DNA of 64,000 nucleotides from a virus, in IMG/VR virus record IMGVR_UViG_3300036985_005814, positions 1 through 64,000 of that record. One strand, 5' to 3'. The notes beneath the pieces were generated by a model. That model saw nothing but the letters and a program-made list of their open reading frames with translations, ran no database searches and was not told the origin of the DNA. Positions 54,738 through 63,994 of this stretch are shown one piece after another; position 1 is the stretch's first letter; each line of letters starts with the position of its first letter. The position numbers were made by a program, and so were the translations under genes.

Positions 54738-57700
54738 ATGTCTGCTGTAAAAGTTATCTTCAAGCGTTCGAGCATTCCGGGAAAGCGCCCGACGAGCTCA
54801 AACCTTGAGGTCGGTGAGATTGGCCTGAATACAAACTCGAACGATCCAGGTCTTTTCTTCGAAGTGAATGACGACAGTGTCGTCAAAGTCGGCCCAACAT
54901 CAGTTCTTCCGGAAGCTCCAACAAATTCGCCGTCCAAGGGCGAACTTTGGTTGAACACGCAGGATGGAACTCTTAATGCCGGTGTCTTCAAGGATTCCGC
55001 CGCGCAGTGGCAGACGATTGCGGCGCCCTACTTAGGTGGGGGAGGTTACGTTGTATTCGTCGCACCTGAATTTCCAGGCTCTACAGACTCAGTGTTGAAC
55101 GACGGACAGGCTCTGCCTTTCCAAACTCTGACTCGAGCCATTCTTGAGTTGAGCAAGATTACAATCAATGCGATCTTGGCGGGTTCAACCCCCGCAAGCG
55201 AGAACAGCAAATATACGATCTATGTCGCACCGTCCCGTGTCACAGCTAACAACGGGCCTGGCGCCAGCTTAGCAGAATTTAACGTAAACTTCTCTGCCGA
55301 CCCTTTCGCGAAAGTTACAACAACGCAGTTAACACAATTCAACAGTTCGACGGGGGGAGTGATTGTTCCCCGAGGTATTTCGATTGTAGGTCTTGACCTG
55401 AAGAAGTGCATTATCAGCCCTACATACGTACCGAAATACAGAAATCCTGCTTTCTCGTCAGGTGTAAATGGCAACTTCAATCAGCCGATTACCTCCGTCT
55501 TTAAGTGGACTGGTAACGCCTATCTTAACAATTTCTCGATACTCGACAAAGTAAAGGCAAGAGATGTCTATAAAATTGAGTCGTCATCAAACGGAGAAGC
55601 GATTTTTTACTCAACAAGGCCTCACGGTCTAGAAGTGAACGATATTGTGAATGTAGAGTTCGCAGCGAGTGTGAATCAAATTACCGGGTCTTTCCGAGAC
55701 GGTGAGTACTACGCGTATCCTATCGACACTTTCTCTTTCTACCTGCGCACCGCCCCGGACTCACTATACGTAAAGTATTCCGAACTTCCAACGATTTCGA
55801 CGTCTTCATCGGTGATTCTGTACGTTACAAACACACTGAAGTCGGCTCACCGTCTTCGTGGAACTCTGAACACGACTCTTGAAGAATTAGCAGACTACTA
55901 TACGAAAGTTCAAAGAGCTTTCCCCGACTTCTTTGGTGGCCAGGTTACCAACGGTGCCTTCCTTGTGAGCCAAGCGGAGTACACTATAGTTGCGCCAACT
56001 GATTCCACGTATCCCAACAACCGTGAGGTTAACACCACTGGCAACTCGTCGGCTTACGCGAACAGTGTGAATGTTCGGTCCGATTACGGAATGTGCTGGG
56101 GCGAGATTATCGGTAGCCAAATTAAAGGGTTCCGATCCCTAATCGCCAACGAATGCACTTGCGTTTCATTACAGAACGATCCTGCAGCGTACGAGATTTA
56201 TACGACTCTGCCCAACCCAACCACAAACGTTTTAGAGCAAAAGTGGTGGTCTTTAGCGAGAGCGACGTACCTGTCGTACCCTCTTGATGAGCGTCCTAGT
56301 TCAATCGACGCGGTTTCTACTGCCGATCAACTAAGCCTTCTCAACAGAACTCAGATTAAAAACATTCGTTATTACTACCAGAACCAAGTTATCTCTGGGA
56401 TCGACAAAAGTATTGGCATCGTGGATGTAGAGGAGGATTTTCGCCACTTTGGCTTCCGGGTTCGTGATAACGCTTACGCACAACTCCAGTCCATCTATAC
56501 CATCGGTTGCGCGACTGGCGTTTGGGCTTTGAATGGTGGATACATCTCGCTTACAAACAGCACCAGCAATTTTGGCTCCGTCGCAATGAAGTCGGAAGGG
56601 TTCTTTGGGATCAACACCGTTGGCGGGGCTGAAGACAACCAGACTGGTTTCCTGTTTGAGGGAATTCAGAGGCCGCTGGCTTTAACTGAATCTCAGGCGT
56701 GCTCGAACCTTAACAAACAGATACTTTCCCTCGGTGCACAGATTGTGTCAGTAACCGAAGATGAGCTTGACCCTGAGATCCAGCTAATCCAGCTAAGTGC
56801 AGAGTTCTCCCCGTGCTATATCCTTCCTTACGCGCTCAATCCAGGAAGCGCAGTGTGGATTAAAAACTTTGCAACGGACGAGACTTACAGGGGTTTCTTT
56901 GCAACAGATGGTGGACCGACCGTCATTTCCACGCCCGGCTCATGCGGGTCAACAACAACCCTTCGAATTCGGGCTTCCGACAGCACGATTCCAATGGCTT
57001 CGGTAATAAACAACTTGGAAGTTCCGTACATTCGCAGGTTCCTTGACCCTCGGTCGGAATTTGATCGTGCGTATAGTTTCAAGGTTTCTAACACGTATCC
57101 TACGGTAATTCCCCCACAAGTCGGTGCGGTTCTACGTCTCAACCAACTCAACCAGGCTATTAACCCTGGCACACTTCGCCCGAACGTTCAGTTTGACCCC
57201 GGAATTACTGGTGGATGGGGAAGAATTTTCACCGTTGACCACGTATTCACCGCAGCTTTGGCTGAGTCACCGCAGTTTAACTACGTAATCGGGGACAGCA
57301 ACGAGAACGTTAACTACTACTTTACGGCCACTGTTTCCGACTACGCTCGGCCGTGGAAACAAGAGTTTAACAACGCGACAGGTTCTATAGTCACGTATCA
57401 GCAAAGAAATTGGTACGCTGCGGAGAATAATCTGTGGCAAACCCTGTACTACGGGGGTGCCGCTTCTTTCAGACCAAATGCTGGACCCTTCAAACTTGCC
57501 CCAACAGAAGCATGCTCGCCTTTCGTTGATACTAGCGTTCTTGACCGGCAGGACTTTGTTTTTGACCAACAAGGTGGAATTCCGGGTACTTACCAAGGAA
57601 CTTACGCTCAAGACCCCTACGCTGTGGGCGACCTGTACTCCGAAACGGATACGTATTTCCGTGGTTCCACCTACCCGTACCCCTCCTACACGATTCAATC

Positions 57701-58586
57701 GTACTACGATGGGGATGATGGTTCAATTAGCATGGGACTTTGTTTAACGGATGTTTCAACAACTTCGGTAACGCAGACAGTTGGTGGTGTCTCAGTGGTT
57801 CAGACGGAAGTTATCCCGGAGATGACCCCCGGTAACGCTCAAACAAGGTATAGACCGGAGATCGTTCAATTCACGGTCGCCAATGTGTCGGTAATAAATA
57901 ACCCTTCGGAAGAAGTTTCGATCGTGAAGTTCAAGAACGTAACAGATTCCGAATATTTACAAGTTATCGACATCACGGGCTCGGTAGTGAAAGCCATTCG
58001 GTTAAACAGAACCAATAGCTACTACCCGAACCCCACCACTGAGGGCAAAAATTGGCCTACGGCGACTACAGTTACTGTCTGCGAAACCAACAATACTCCG
58101 AACACCGAAGCTTATGACCCGATCTGGGGTAATACGAAGCAAGCAGTTCTTCGGTTTTTCCAAATTATGGGTTATAGTGACACCGAGGTTCTTCCGACCC
58201 TTGAGCCACGCTACTGGGGTGACAGGTTCCTGGCGATAACTTCTCTGTCCCTAGCTCCCACTCAAGGTTATGCTCTAGTTACTGAGCGCTGGCCCTTGGA
58301 GTTTAATAGTCCTTCAACGATTATCGCTAACACGCACACTTGGGCCTTTTCTGGCTACCTAGATTACTCCCGTGGTTTGCCAAAATATCAGAACAACGAT
58401 TTGTCTCGCAAACTTACCGCTGATTATCAATCCACCGTCCTTTGGGGTGGCAGAGTCACAGTGACCGGTGTGAGTAATCGCGGAGAGATCGTTCTGTTTG
58501 GTCCGCAACGTCAGGCTTTGACGGGACGATTCTACGAGGATGTTAACCCCCTAATCAACTTTGCAAACCAACAACTTTCTCAATGA
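54738..58586 (+). CDS. Large tail fibre/adhesin with beta-helix region
   Basis: A 1282-residue fibre protein. N-terminus VKVIFKRSSIPGKRPTSSNL then EVGEIGLNTNSNDPGLFFE is the attachment module typical of cyanophage fibres and is paralogous to that of the 59080 protein. Then an 'LNDGQALPFQTLTRAILELS' segment and GVIVPRGISIVGLDLKKCII, which looks like a right-handed beta-helix of the pectate-lyase kind. The C-terminal 600 residues are beta-rich with no recognised enzyme motif. It probably binds the host surface. Next motif is 11 bases after its stop. Confidence 0.8.
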   Translation: MSAVKVIFKRSSIPGKRPTSSNLEVGEIGLNTNSNDPGLFFEVNDDSVVKVGPTSVLPEAPTNSPSKGELWLNTQDGTLNAGVFKDSAAQWQTIAAPYLGGGGYVVFVAPEFPGSTDSVLNDGQALPFQTLTRAILELSKITINAILAGSTPASENSKYTIYVAPSRVTANNGPGASLAEFNVNFSADPFAKVTTTQLTQFNSSTGGVIVPRGISIVGLDLKKCIISPTYVPKYRNPAFSSGVNGNFNQPITSVFKWTGNAYLNNFSILDKVKARDVYKIESSSNGEAIFYSTRPHGLEVNDIVNVEFAASVNQITGSFRDGEYYAYPIDTFSFYLRTAPDSLYVKYSELPTISTSSSVILYVTNTLKSAHRLRGTLNTTLEELADYYTKVQRAFPDFFGGQVTNGAFLVSQAEYTIVAPTDSTYPNNREVNTTGNSSAYANSVNVRSDYGMCWGEIIGSQIKGFRSLIANECTCVSLQNDPAAYEIYTTLPNPTTNVLEQKWWSLARATYLSYPLDERPSSIDAVSTADQLSLLNRTQIKNIRYYYQNQVISGIDKSIGIVDVEEDFRHFGFRVRDNAYAQLQSIYTIGCATGVWALNGGYISLTNSTSNFGSVAMKSEGFFGINTVGGAEDNQTGFLFEGIQRPLALTESQACSNLNKQILSLGAQIVSVTEDELDPEIQLIQLSAEFSPCYILPYALNPGSAVWIKNFATDETYRGFFATDGGPTVISTPGSCGSTTTLRIRASDSTIPMASVINNLEVPYIRRFLDPRSEFDRAYSFKVSNTYPTVIPPQVGAVLRLNQLNQAINPGTLRPNVQFDPGITGGWGRIFTVDHVFTAALAESPQFNYVIGDSNENVNYYFTATVSDYARPWKQEFNNATGSIVTYQQRNWYAAENNLWQTLYYGGAASFRPNAGPFKLAPTEACSPFVDTSVLDRQDFVFDQQGGIPGTYQGTYAQDPYAVGDLYSETDTYFRGSTYPYPSYTIQSYYDGDDGSISMGLCLTDVSTTSVTQTVGGVSVVQTEVIPEMTPGNAQTRYRPEIVQFTVANVSVINNPSEEVSIVKFKNVTDSEYLQVIDITGSVVKAIRLNRTNSYYPNPTTEGKNWPTATTVTVCETNNTPNTEAYDPIWGNTKQAVLRFFQIMGYSDTEVLPTLEPRYWGDRFLAITSLSLAPTQGYALVTERWPLEFNSPSTIIANTHTWAFSGYLDYSRGLPKYQNNDLSRKLTADYQSTVLWGGRVTVTGVSNRGEIVLFGPQRQALTGRFYEDVNPLINFANQQLSQ

Positions 58587-58596
58587 AGAAGTTAAA

Positions 58597-58604
58597 GGGT
58601 AAAA
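58597..58604 (+). promoter_or_regulatory. GGGTAAAA motif
   Basis: 35 bases before the ATG at 58632. Confidence 0.6.
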
Positions 58605-58631
58605 CCTTGCATAGGCCGTTTTGAGACCCAA

Positions 58632-59018
58632 ATGTCTTTACCAACTCCCCCTCCTTTCTCAGATCCTATCCCTAATCCTTCTCCGACCGTTCCCAACGTT
58701 CCGGAAGAGTACATCGTGAAAGGCCCTTACTGGGACATGAAAGTCGTGACTGCGAGCGGGTTGTCAGTGACTTCAGACGGAAAACTGCAGGTAACCGGTT
58801 CTTCTACAGTATATCCTTCCGCAGAAACTTCCAACCTTGCTAGCTATTCCGGAAATCTAAACATCGGTAACGGAATTGGTGTTGTGGGTGGCAACAACCT
58901 GCAAACTGGAACGGGGAGTAACACGATCCCTTACTACGTGAAAGTGGCTCAAGGTCTTCTGATCCTTGGGAATGGATTTGATGTGAACAGTGCGACAGGC
59001 ACTCTGAGCCTAGACTGA
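58632..59018 (+). CDS. Small fibre-associated protein
   Basis: A 128-residue protein with a proline-rich N-terminus (MSLPTPPPFSDPIPNPSPTV) and a beta-rich glycine-containing body (SASGNLNIGNGIGVVGGNNL-like segment). Looks like a fibre tip or shaft protein, since it lies between two fibre genes. No family recognised. Confidence 0.55.
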   Translation: MSLPTPPPFSDPIPNPSPTVPNVPEEYIVKGPYWDMKVVTASGLSVTSDGKLQVTGSSTVYPSAETSNLASYSGNLNIGNGIGVVGGNNLQTGTGSNTIPYYVKVAQGLLILGNGFDVNSATGTLSLD

Positions 59019-59020
59019 CA

Positions 59021-59028
59021 GGGTAAAA
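59021..59028 (+). promoter_or_regulatory. GGGTAAAA motif before the second fibre gene
   Basis: 59 bases before the ATG at 59080; a longer leader than usual. Confidence 0.55.
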
Positions 59029-59079
59029 GTTACCATATCTCCAAACAACTCCCCTTTCGAAAATTAGTCAGCATACGTA

Positions 59080-61299
59080 ATGGCCAATTCGACCCCAATT
59101 CAATTACTACGTTCCAAGGCTTTCCGGCAACGACCAGACCCTCAATATTTACTAGAAGGTCAACCTGCAGTAAATATCAACGAGTTTGAACCCGGACTTT
59201 TCTTTGCGGACGCGGCTGCCCAACTTTTCAAGGTTGGGCCTACTGCCGTTGGACCGACAGCACCGAACTCAGGCATTTCCGGCTCGGGAGCAGAGTTTCT
59301 TCTGACGGGAGCTGTTACTGCAGCATCGGTTAATGCTGGCGGCACCGCTTACGCGGTAAATAACCTGTTGACTGTCCTTGGTGGTACCGGGACGCCGGCA
59401 GTTCTAAAAGTTACTGCTGTTTCCCTGACAGGTGCAATCACCTCGGTCAGTGTTCAAAGTGCTGGTAGTTATACCACTTTCCCCGTCTCTCCTGTCATCG
59501 TAACAGGGGGAGCGGGTTCCGCAGCGTCTTTTAACTTGAGTGGCGGAGTTACATCCGCAAACATTTCTTTCGGCGGCACTGGATACCTTGTAAACGACAT
59601 TCTAAACTTGGCCGGAGGCACCGGGCTTTCAGCAGCTCTGCAGGTTTCTTCTGTTTCTGGTGGGTCGGTAACGGGAGTCACTGTTTTAGCGTCTGGAAGT
59701 TACTCTGTGTTTCCGGTTGCACCCGTAAGCGTAAGGGAGAGCTCTGGGCCTGGCGGGAACAGTATCGGAGAACAGTGGTTAGACACCTCCAACCCAAATG
59801 CGCCTGGACTCAAAGTTTTCGACGGTGCTCGTTGGAGAGGTATCACCCCGATCTCGAACACTCTTTGGGTAGACGTGAATGGGGACGACATCAACGATGG
59901 AACAAGTCCGCAGACTGCGAAAAGAACGATCAAGAGCGCCCTCGCTCTTGCGACAGCTGGAACTCAAATTCGAGTTGCTTCCGGTAACTACGAAGAAGCG
60001 AACCCTTTAATTTTTCCTTTCCCCGATATTTCGATTGTCGGAGCCGATCTTAGGTCCACAATCATTGAACTCTTGAACCCGGACGGCGATTTATTCCAGG
60101 TTCTTAATGGGTGTTATGTTCAGAATTTTTCCTTTGTAGGCTCAGTCAACCTTATACCGAACCCCCTAAACCCTTTGGAGCAAATCCAAGGTTACGGCAT
60201 TATGTCGTTCAAGGAAACTGGGTCAGGTGTCATCACGCAAAGCCCTTACGTTCAAAACTGCACAAACTTTGTGGAGAACAGCATCGGCTTAAATGTCAAT
60301 GGCAACAAGGCAGGTGGCTTGAAGAGCATGGTTCTCGATAGCTTTACGCAATACAACCCTAACGGGCTGGGCGTCAAAGTTTACAATCTAGGTTACTGTC
60401 AAGTTGTGAGTATGTTCACAATCTGCTGTGACAAATCCGTTCTGGCGGAAACTGGAGGCTTAGTTAGTGTTACCAATAGTAACTCCGACTTTGGAAATTA
60501 CGGGATGTATGCCGACGGCACTGGCCCTCTAGAGCAATCTGGAGAGCTTGTTAGTTCAACTATCAACAACAGCGTCTTCAGTCTGGATAATCTAACTACA
60601 GGTCAAGTGCCCTATGTGGGGCAAGTGATTACGGTTGGGGAATTGTACTATAATGTTGGCTCATTTGAAATTACCAACCCCGGAAGCGGATATACAAGCA
60701 ATCCTACTGTAACGGTTTCGATTGGAACAGGGCCGAATGCCATTGCGGCACAAGGAATTGCGATTATCGACAACAATCAGCTGATTGGGATCGAAGTTGC
60801 GTCTTCTGGACAAAACTACACCGCTTCGGACACGATCACGGTCACGATCACAGGGGGAGGAGGAGCAAGTGCGGCAGCAACCGCAGTCAAGAACCCTGTG
60901 TATTACACAGTCGCTGGCGTTACCGAACCCTTCACAGGAGTCGGAGGCACAGTAACGGTTGCCATTCAGGAAAACCTGCCTTACACACCGTCTACGGGTG
61001 ATACCGTTAACTTCTGGCGCGTAAGTCGAATCATTGCCAACTCTCACTGTATGGAATACGTGGGAAGTGGAATTGACATCAACACTGCTGTTCCCTTCAC
61101 AGGCGGAACTGCCATCCAAGCTAACGAAGTCATTCAGATCAACGGCGGTCGCGTGGCGATTACAAGCACGGACCAACTTGGTGACTTCCGCGTTGGCGAA
61201 GACCTCGTGATTAATCAAAACACTGGAACAATCTCTGGCCAAGCGTTTAGAAAGTCGATCCTGGCCATCGTAATTCCTTACATCCTCGCCCTCTCTTGA
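59080..61299 (+). CDS. Tail fibre protein with GYT modules and beta-helix
   Basis: A 739-residue fibre. N-terminus LLRSKAFRQRPDPQYLLEGQ then PAVNINEFEPGLFFADAAAQ-like segment is a diverged copy of the attachment module at 54738. Residues about 70-220 hold two copies of the GGT(A/G)Y module and residues 525-605 another (GSGYTSNPTVTVSIGTG). The middle (270-400) has 'VDVNGDDINDGTSPQTAKRT' followed by beta-helix strands (DISIVGADLRSTIIELL). This fits a receptor-binding fibre of T4-like cyanophages. Ends 4 bases before the next ATG. Confidence 0.8.
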   Translation: MANSTPIQLLRSKAFRQRPDPQYLLEGQPAVNINEFEPGLFFADAAAQLFKVGPTAVGPTAPNSGISGSGAEFLLTGAVTAASVNAGGTAYAVNNLLTVLGGTGTPAVLKVTAVSLTGAITSVSVQSAGSYTTFPVSPVIVTGGAGSAASFNLSGGVTSANISFGGTGYLVNDILNLAGGTGLSAALQVSSVSGGSVTGVTVLASGSYSVFPVAPVSVRESSGPGGNSIGEQWLDTSNPNAPGLKVFDGARWRGITPISNTLWVDVNGDDINDGTSPQTAKRTIKSALALATAGTQIRVASGNYEEANPLIFPFPDISIVGADLRSTIIELLNPDGDLFQVLNGCYVQNFSFVGSVNLIPNPLNPLEQIQGYGIMSFKETGSGVITQSPYVQNCTNFVENSIGLNVNGNKAGGLKSMVLDSFTQYNPNGLGVKVYNLGYCQVVSMFTICCDKSVLAETGGLVSVTNSNSDFGNYGMYADGTGPLEQSGELVSSTINNSVFSLDNLTTGQVPYVGQVITVGELYYNVGSFEITNPGSGYTSNPTVTVSIGTGPNAIAAQGIAIIDNNQLIGIEVASSGQNYTASDTITVTITGGGGASAAATAVKNPVYYTVAGVTEPFTGVGGTVTVAIQENLPYTPSTGDTVNFWRVSRIIANSHCMEYVGSGIDINTAVPFTGGTAIQANEVIQINGGRVAITSTDQLGDFRVGEDLVINQNTGTISGQAFRKSILAIVIPYILALS

Positions 61300-61303
61300 T
61301 AAC

Positions 61304-61639
61304 ATGGCACTTCCATTAACAGTCTTTCAGACCATCCCAGTCGATGTCCCAGCCTCGGCAACCATTGTTTATACCGCTCCTGTTGGTTACAACTCTATTG
61401 TCCTCACAGCGCAAGTGGTTAACACCGCTGCCAACTCTCTAACTTTCTCGATGTCATTGAGACGAGGATCTACAGACTATCCTGTTGTGTACGATTACCC
61501 AATTCCCGCGAATGAAGTTCTTATTGCCTCCGGAGGAACTGCTGGTAAACTAGTTCTTCAAACTGGGGACTCGCTTAGAATCTCGGGGGCCGGTACCGAC
61601 CTAAAATTCACTTTAAGCGTTCTTGAAACTCTGGTGTAA
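61304..61639 (+). CDS. Small beta-rich fibre protein
   Basis: A 111-residue protein, almost all beta strands and loops (FQTIPVDVPASATIVYTAPV, LTFSMSLRRGSTDYPVVYDY). It resembles the small beta-sandwich tip proteins found after cyanophage fibre genes. It starts 4 bases after the fibre gene and three bases before the collagen-like gene. Likely a fibre cap. Confidence 0.6.
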   Translation: MALPLTVFQTIPVDVPASATIVYTAPVGYNSIVLTAQVVNTAANSLTFSMSLRRGSTDYPVVYDYPIPANEVLIASGGTAGKLVLQTGDSLRISGAGTDLKFTLSVLETLV

Positions 61640-61642
61640 ATT

Positions 61643-62596
61643 ATGGCAGGATTTTTTGACGGAAAAGTAATTCCTACCCCTCCTCTTGACGCTGACCCGC
61701 GCCGTTATATTGTCTTTGGACTCAAGGACGCTGAGCCGAATTTAGGGGTTCCTCTAGTAGATGGTTACTCGCTGGTTAGCACAGCGGACGGCGATAGAAG
61801 CTGGGCACCTGTACCCCCCGCTGGACCTCCTGGTCCAACTGGACCGATTGGACCGACTGGGAATACAGGCCCAACTGGGCCGGTGGGTCCCACTGGAACA
61901 GGGGCGCCGGGCCCTACTGGACCCACAGGAGACGTGGGACCTACGGGTCCAATCGGCCCTACGGGACCGGCTGGTGGTGGGATCTATGCCCTGTATCTTG
62001 ATGACATCAGCTCATCTTTCAACGGAACAGCGACTGTTTTCACACTTCAAGTCGGAGCTGTTAACCTCCCGGCGACAGTCGTTCAAACGGACTTACTCCT
62101 TTTTGTCGGGGGTTCTGTTCAACTTGCGGGGGACGGTTTTACTTGGAATGCGGCTACCAGCCAGGTAACATTTACGAGTGCCCCGGAAACTGGGTATACT
62201 TTTGTGGGCTGGGTGGTCAACAAAGACGCAAACCCTGGGCCAACAGGGGCACCGGGAACGCCGGGGTCAGCTGGTGGTCCTGGAAGCCCTGGCTCCCCTG
62301 GAGGACCTGGTCCAGCCGGTGCTCCTGGTCCGCCGGGGCCGTCGGGGTCAAATACACTTCCGCAGCAGGCTGTAGGAACCACAGTATATGGTCAACCTTT
62401 CACCGGCTTCGGCGCCGCCAACAATATACCGGGAGGGTCGGTTGTCAGCCCATGGTATGGGTCGGCAGGCACCGGGTTCCAGGGATTTGGGGGAACTTGG
62501 ATCACACATGGTCAAACGGAATGGCGTCAGGTGACCAACCCGCAATCAGGGAGCACCAACATCTACCGACCCGCCTCCGCGCAACGTATAGCCTGA
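61643..62596 (+). CDS. Collagen-like tail fibre protein
   Basis: A 317-residue protein with two collagen-like (Gly-X-Y) blocks: residues about 61-112 ([20 protein letters not shown] and on; Y mostly Thr) and about 199-236 ([12 protein letters not shown] then [21 protein letters not shown] often Pro). Between them is a beta-rich domain ([20 protein letters not shown]). C-terminal 80 residues form a Gly/Asn-rich knob ([27 protein letters not shown]). The triple helix would shape a thin trimeric fibre. It is directly upstream of a prolyl-4-hydroxylase-like gene, which makes modification of its prolines plausible. Confidence 0.85.
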   Translation: MAGFFDGKVIPTPPLDADPRRYIVFGLKDAEPNLGVPLVDGYSLVSTADGDRSWAPVPPAGPPGPTGPIGPTGNTGPTGPVGPTGTGAPGPTGPTGDVGPTGPIGPTGPAGGGIYALYLDDISSSFNGTATVFTLQVGAVNLPATVVQTDLLLFVGGSVQLAGDGFTWNAATSQVTFTSAPETGYTFVGWVVNKDANPGPTGAPGTPGSAGGPGSPGSPGGPGPAGAPGPPGPSGSNTLPQQAVGTTVYGQPFTGFGAANNIPGGSVVSPWYGSAGTGFQGFGGTWITHGQTEWRQVTNPQSGSTNIYRPASAQRIA

Positions 62597-62642
62597 TAAT
62601 TACTTTCAACTCTTGTCAAGAACAACAACAACTCTCATCACA

Positions 62643-63242
62643 ATGTCAAACCCACTGATTCAAATCGTTCCTACTCTTTCTTCGGAAGAAGTTCAAAGAG
62701 TTAACGAGTTTTGCGAGTCATACAAACAACGCTCAAAGAACACGGTTTTTTCTGGCAAAAGTCTCAAAGTGGATACCTCCATTCGATCGAGTGAAGGTTT
62801 CTCCCTAACGGAAGGACAGGAGATCACAAACCTATTGGCAAATTCGATTAACTCCGCACTGCTCGCATATCGAGACAAACTTGCGGAGGTTCACCCTTCC
62901 TTGACACACTACTCTTTGGCTCCCGGTGCAACCGGAACTCATTCTCACCGGGAAGGCATTCAAGTTCTGGAATACCGGCCAAACCAACAATATCATTTCC
63001 ACTACGACCAGAATTGGGACCGCAATCAACAAACTTTTTACAGAACAATTTCTGTTGTCTTGTACCTGACGTCCGACTTTGAAGGTGGTGGAACCGAGTT
63101 CGTGGATAAAGTTTACAAGCCACAACCGGGTGAAGCTCTGATCTTCCCTTCAAATTGGTGTTTCCCCCATTCGGGTCAACTGGTTACCTCCGGGATGAAG
63201 AGAGTTGCGGTTACGTGGTACTACGTGTACCCGGCAAAGTAA
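62643..63242 (+). CDS. 2OG-Fe(II) dioxygenase, prolyl 4-hydroxylase-like
   Basis: A 199-residue enzyme of the 2-oxoglutarate/Fe(II) superfamily. Iron ligands: H120 and D122 in YHFHYD and H176 in CFPHSG; the 2OG-binding Lys is K186, ten residues after the distal His. The pattern 'FEGGGTEFVDKVYKPQPGEA' then LIFPSNW is typical of prolyl 4-hydroxylases. ATG at 62643 is preferred; the frame extends back to 62613. It should hydroxylate a prolyl or other side chain using O2 and 2-oxoglutarate. Such genes are common in cyanophages, but its position next to a collagen-like protein suggests that substrate. Signal peptide absent. Confidence 0.8.
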   Translation: MSNPLIQIVPTLSSEEVQRVNEFCESYKQRSKNTVFSGKSLKVDTSIRSSEGFSLTEGQEITNLLANSINSALLAYRDKLAEVHPSLTHYSLAPGATGTHSHREGIQVLEYRPNQQYHFHYDQNWDRNQQTFYRTISVVLYLTSDFEGGGTEFVDKVYKPQPGEALIFPSNWCFPHSGQLVTSGMKRVAVTWYYVYPAK

Positions 63243-63248
63243 ATTTTC

Positions 63249-63256
63249 GGGTAAAA
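63249..63256 (+). promoter_or_regulatory. GGGTAAAA motif
   Basis: 29 bases before the ATG at 63278; located 7 bases after the dioxygenase stop. Confidence 0.6.
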
Positions 63257-63277
63257 CTTAACAATCTTGCACAAACT

Positions 63278-63595
63278 ATGGCTTACTCTTGTTCTCAACC
63301 TTTTGATTTCAGCGAAACCGCAACAGGAATCTCTCTGATCTGGGATCACCCAACTTTCGGCCCCATTCCTTTCCTGGCGATGCCCAACGACGTGGAACCA
63401 CACGGAGTTGAAATTTACTACGAAGCTTTAGCCGGTGAATACGGACCTGTGGTTTCCTACGCAGATTCCCACTGGTATTCCACAGTGGACGGAAATGTGT
63501 GGCAAGGTCAAACTTACGGTGTGGGCGGTTTGATGATTTCCCCGACCGGAGTGCAACCTCCCAACTCAACTCAAACACCTCCCCCACAATCTTGA
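63278..63595 (+). CDS. Hypothetical protein, fibre region
   Basis: A 105-residue protein, MAYSCSQPFDFSETATGISL..., beta-rich with a Pro/Thr-rich tail. ATG 63278 is preferred over an upstream in-frame ATG at 63155 inside the dioxygenase gene. No family recognised. Likely a small fibre or assembly component. Confidence 0.55.
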   Translation: MAYSCSQPFDFSETATGISLIWDHPTFGPIPFLAMPNDVEPHGVEIYYEALAGEYGPVVSYADSHWYSTVDGNVWQGQTYGVGGLMISPTGVQPPNSTQTPPPQS

Positions 63596-63601
63596 TTCAA
63601 A

Positions 63602-63940
63602 ATGTTACAACCTCAAGAACTATTCGTCAGCTGGGACGGCAATGGCTGGCGTCAATCCCCCTTTAAGTGGGACGAGTCCCTCGAGAATTCACAGGCATAC
63701 ATGAACTCTCAGATGGACTCTTTTGCCTACACAATCCTCTCTCCAACCGACTGGTATGTCACCCGCCAGGTTGAAGCGGGCGTTCCTGTTCCCGCAGAAA
63801 TGGGGGCGTGGCGGCAGGAGATTCGAGACGCGGCCAGAATCAAGAGGCAAAGTGTCATGGAATGCGATACGAAAGAAGAGCTGAATACCTACACCACGAG
63901 CGAAGAATACCTGTTCTGGCCGGATCAACCTCAAGTCTGA
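63602..63940 (+). CDS. Tail fibre assembly chaperone-like protein
   Basis: A 112-residue protein. DWYVTRQVEAGVPVPAEMGA followed by WRQEIRDAARIKRQ resembles the conserved core of the tail fibre assembly family (DW.V.R..E.G.P.P.E...R...R), which acts as chaperone for trimerisation of fibres. The length is at the lower end of this family. It lies six bases after 63278-63595 and follows all fibre genes, as expected. Confidence 0.6.
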   Translation: MLQPQELFVSWDGNGWRQSPFKWDESLENSQAYMNSQMDSFAYTILSPTDWYVTRQVEAGVPVPAEMGAWRQEIRDAARIKRQSVMECDTKEELNTYTTSEEYLFWPDQPQV

Positions 63941-63949
63941 GCGAACTGA

Positions 63950-63957
63950 GGGTAAAA
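63950..63957 (+). promoter_or_regulatory. GGGTAAAA motif, last in the window
   Basis: 45 bases before an ATG at 63995, predicting that a new gene group begins at the window edge. Confidence 0.5.
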
Positions 63958-63994
63958 GTAGGAATCAAAGTAGACAGACCGAACGGGTGCCGTA

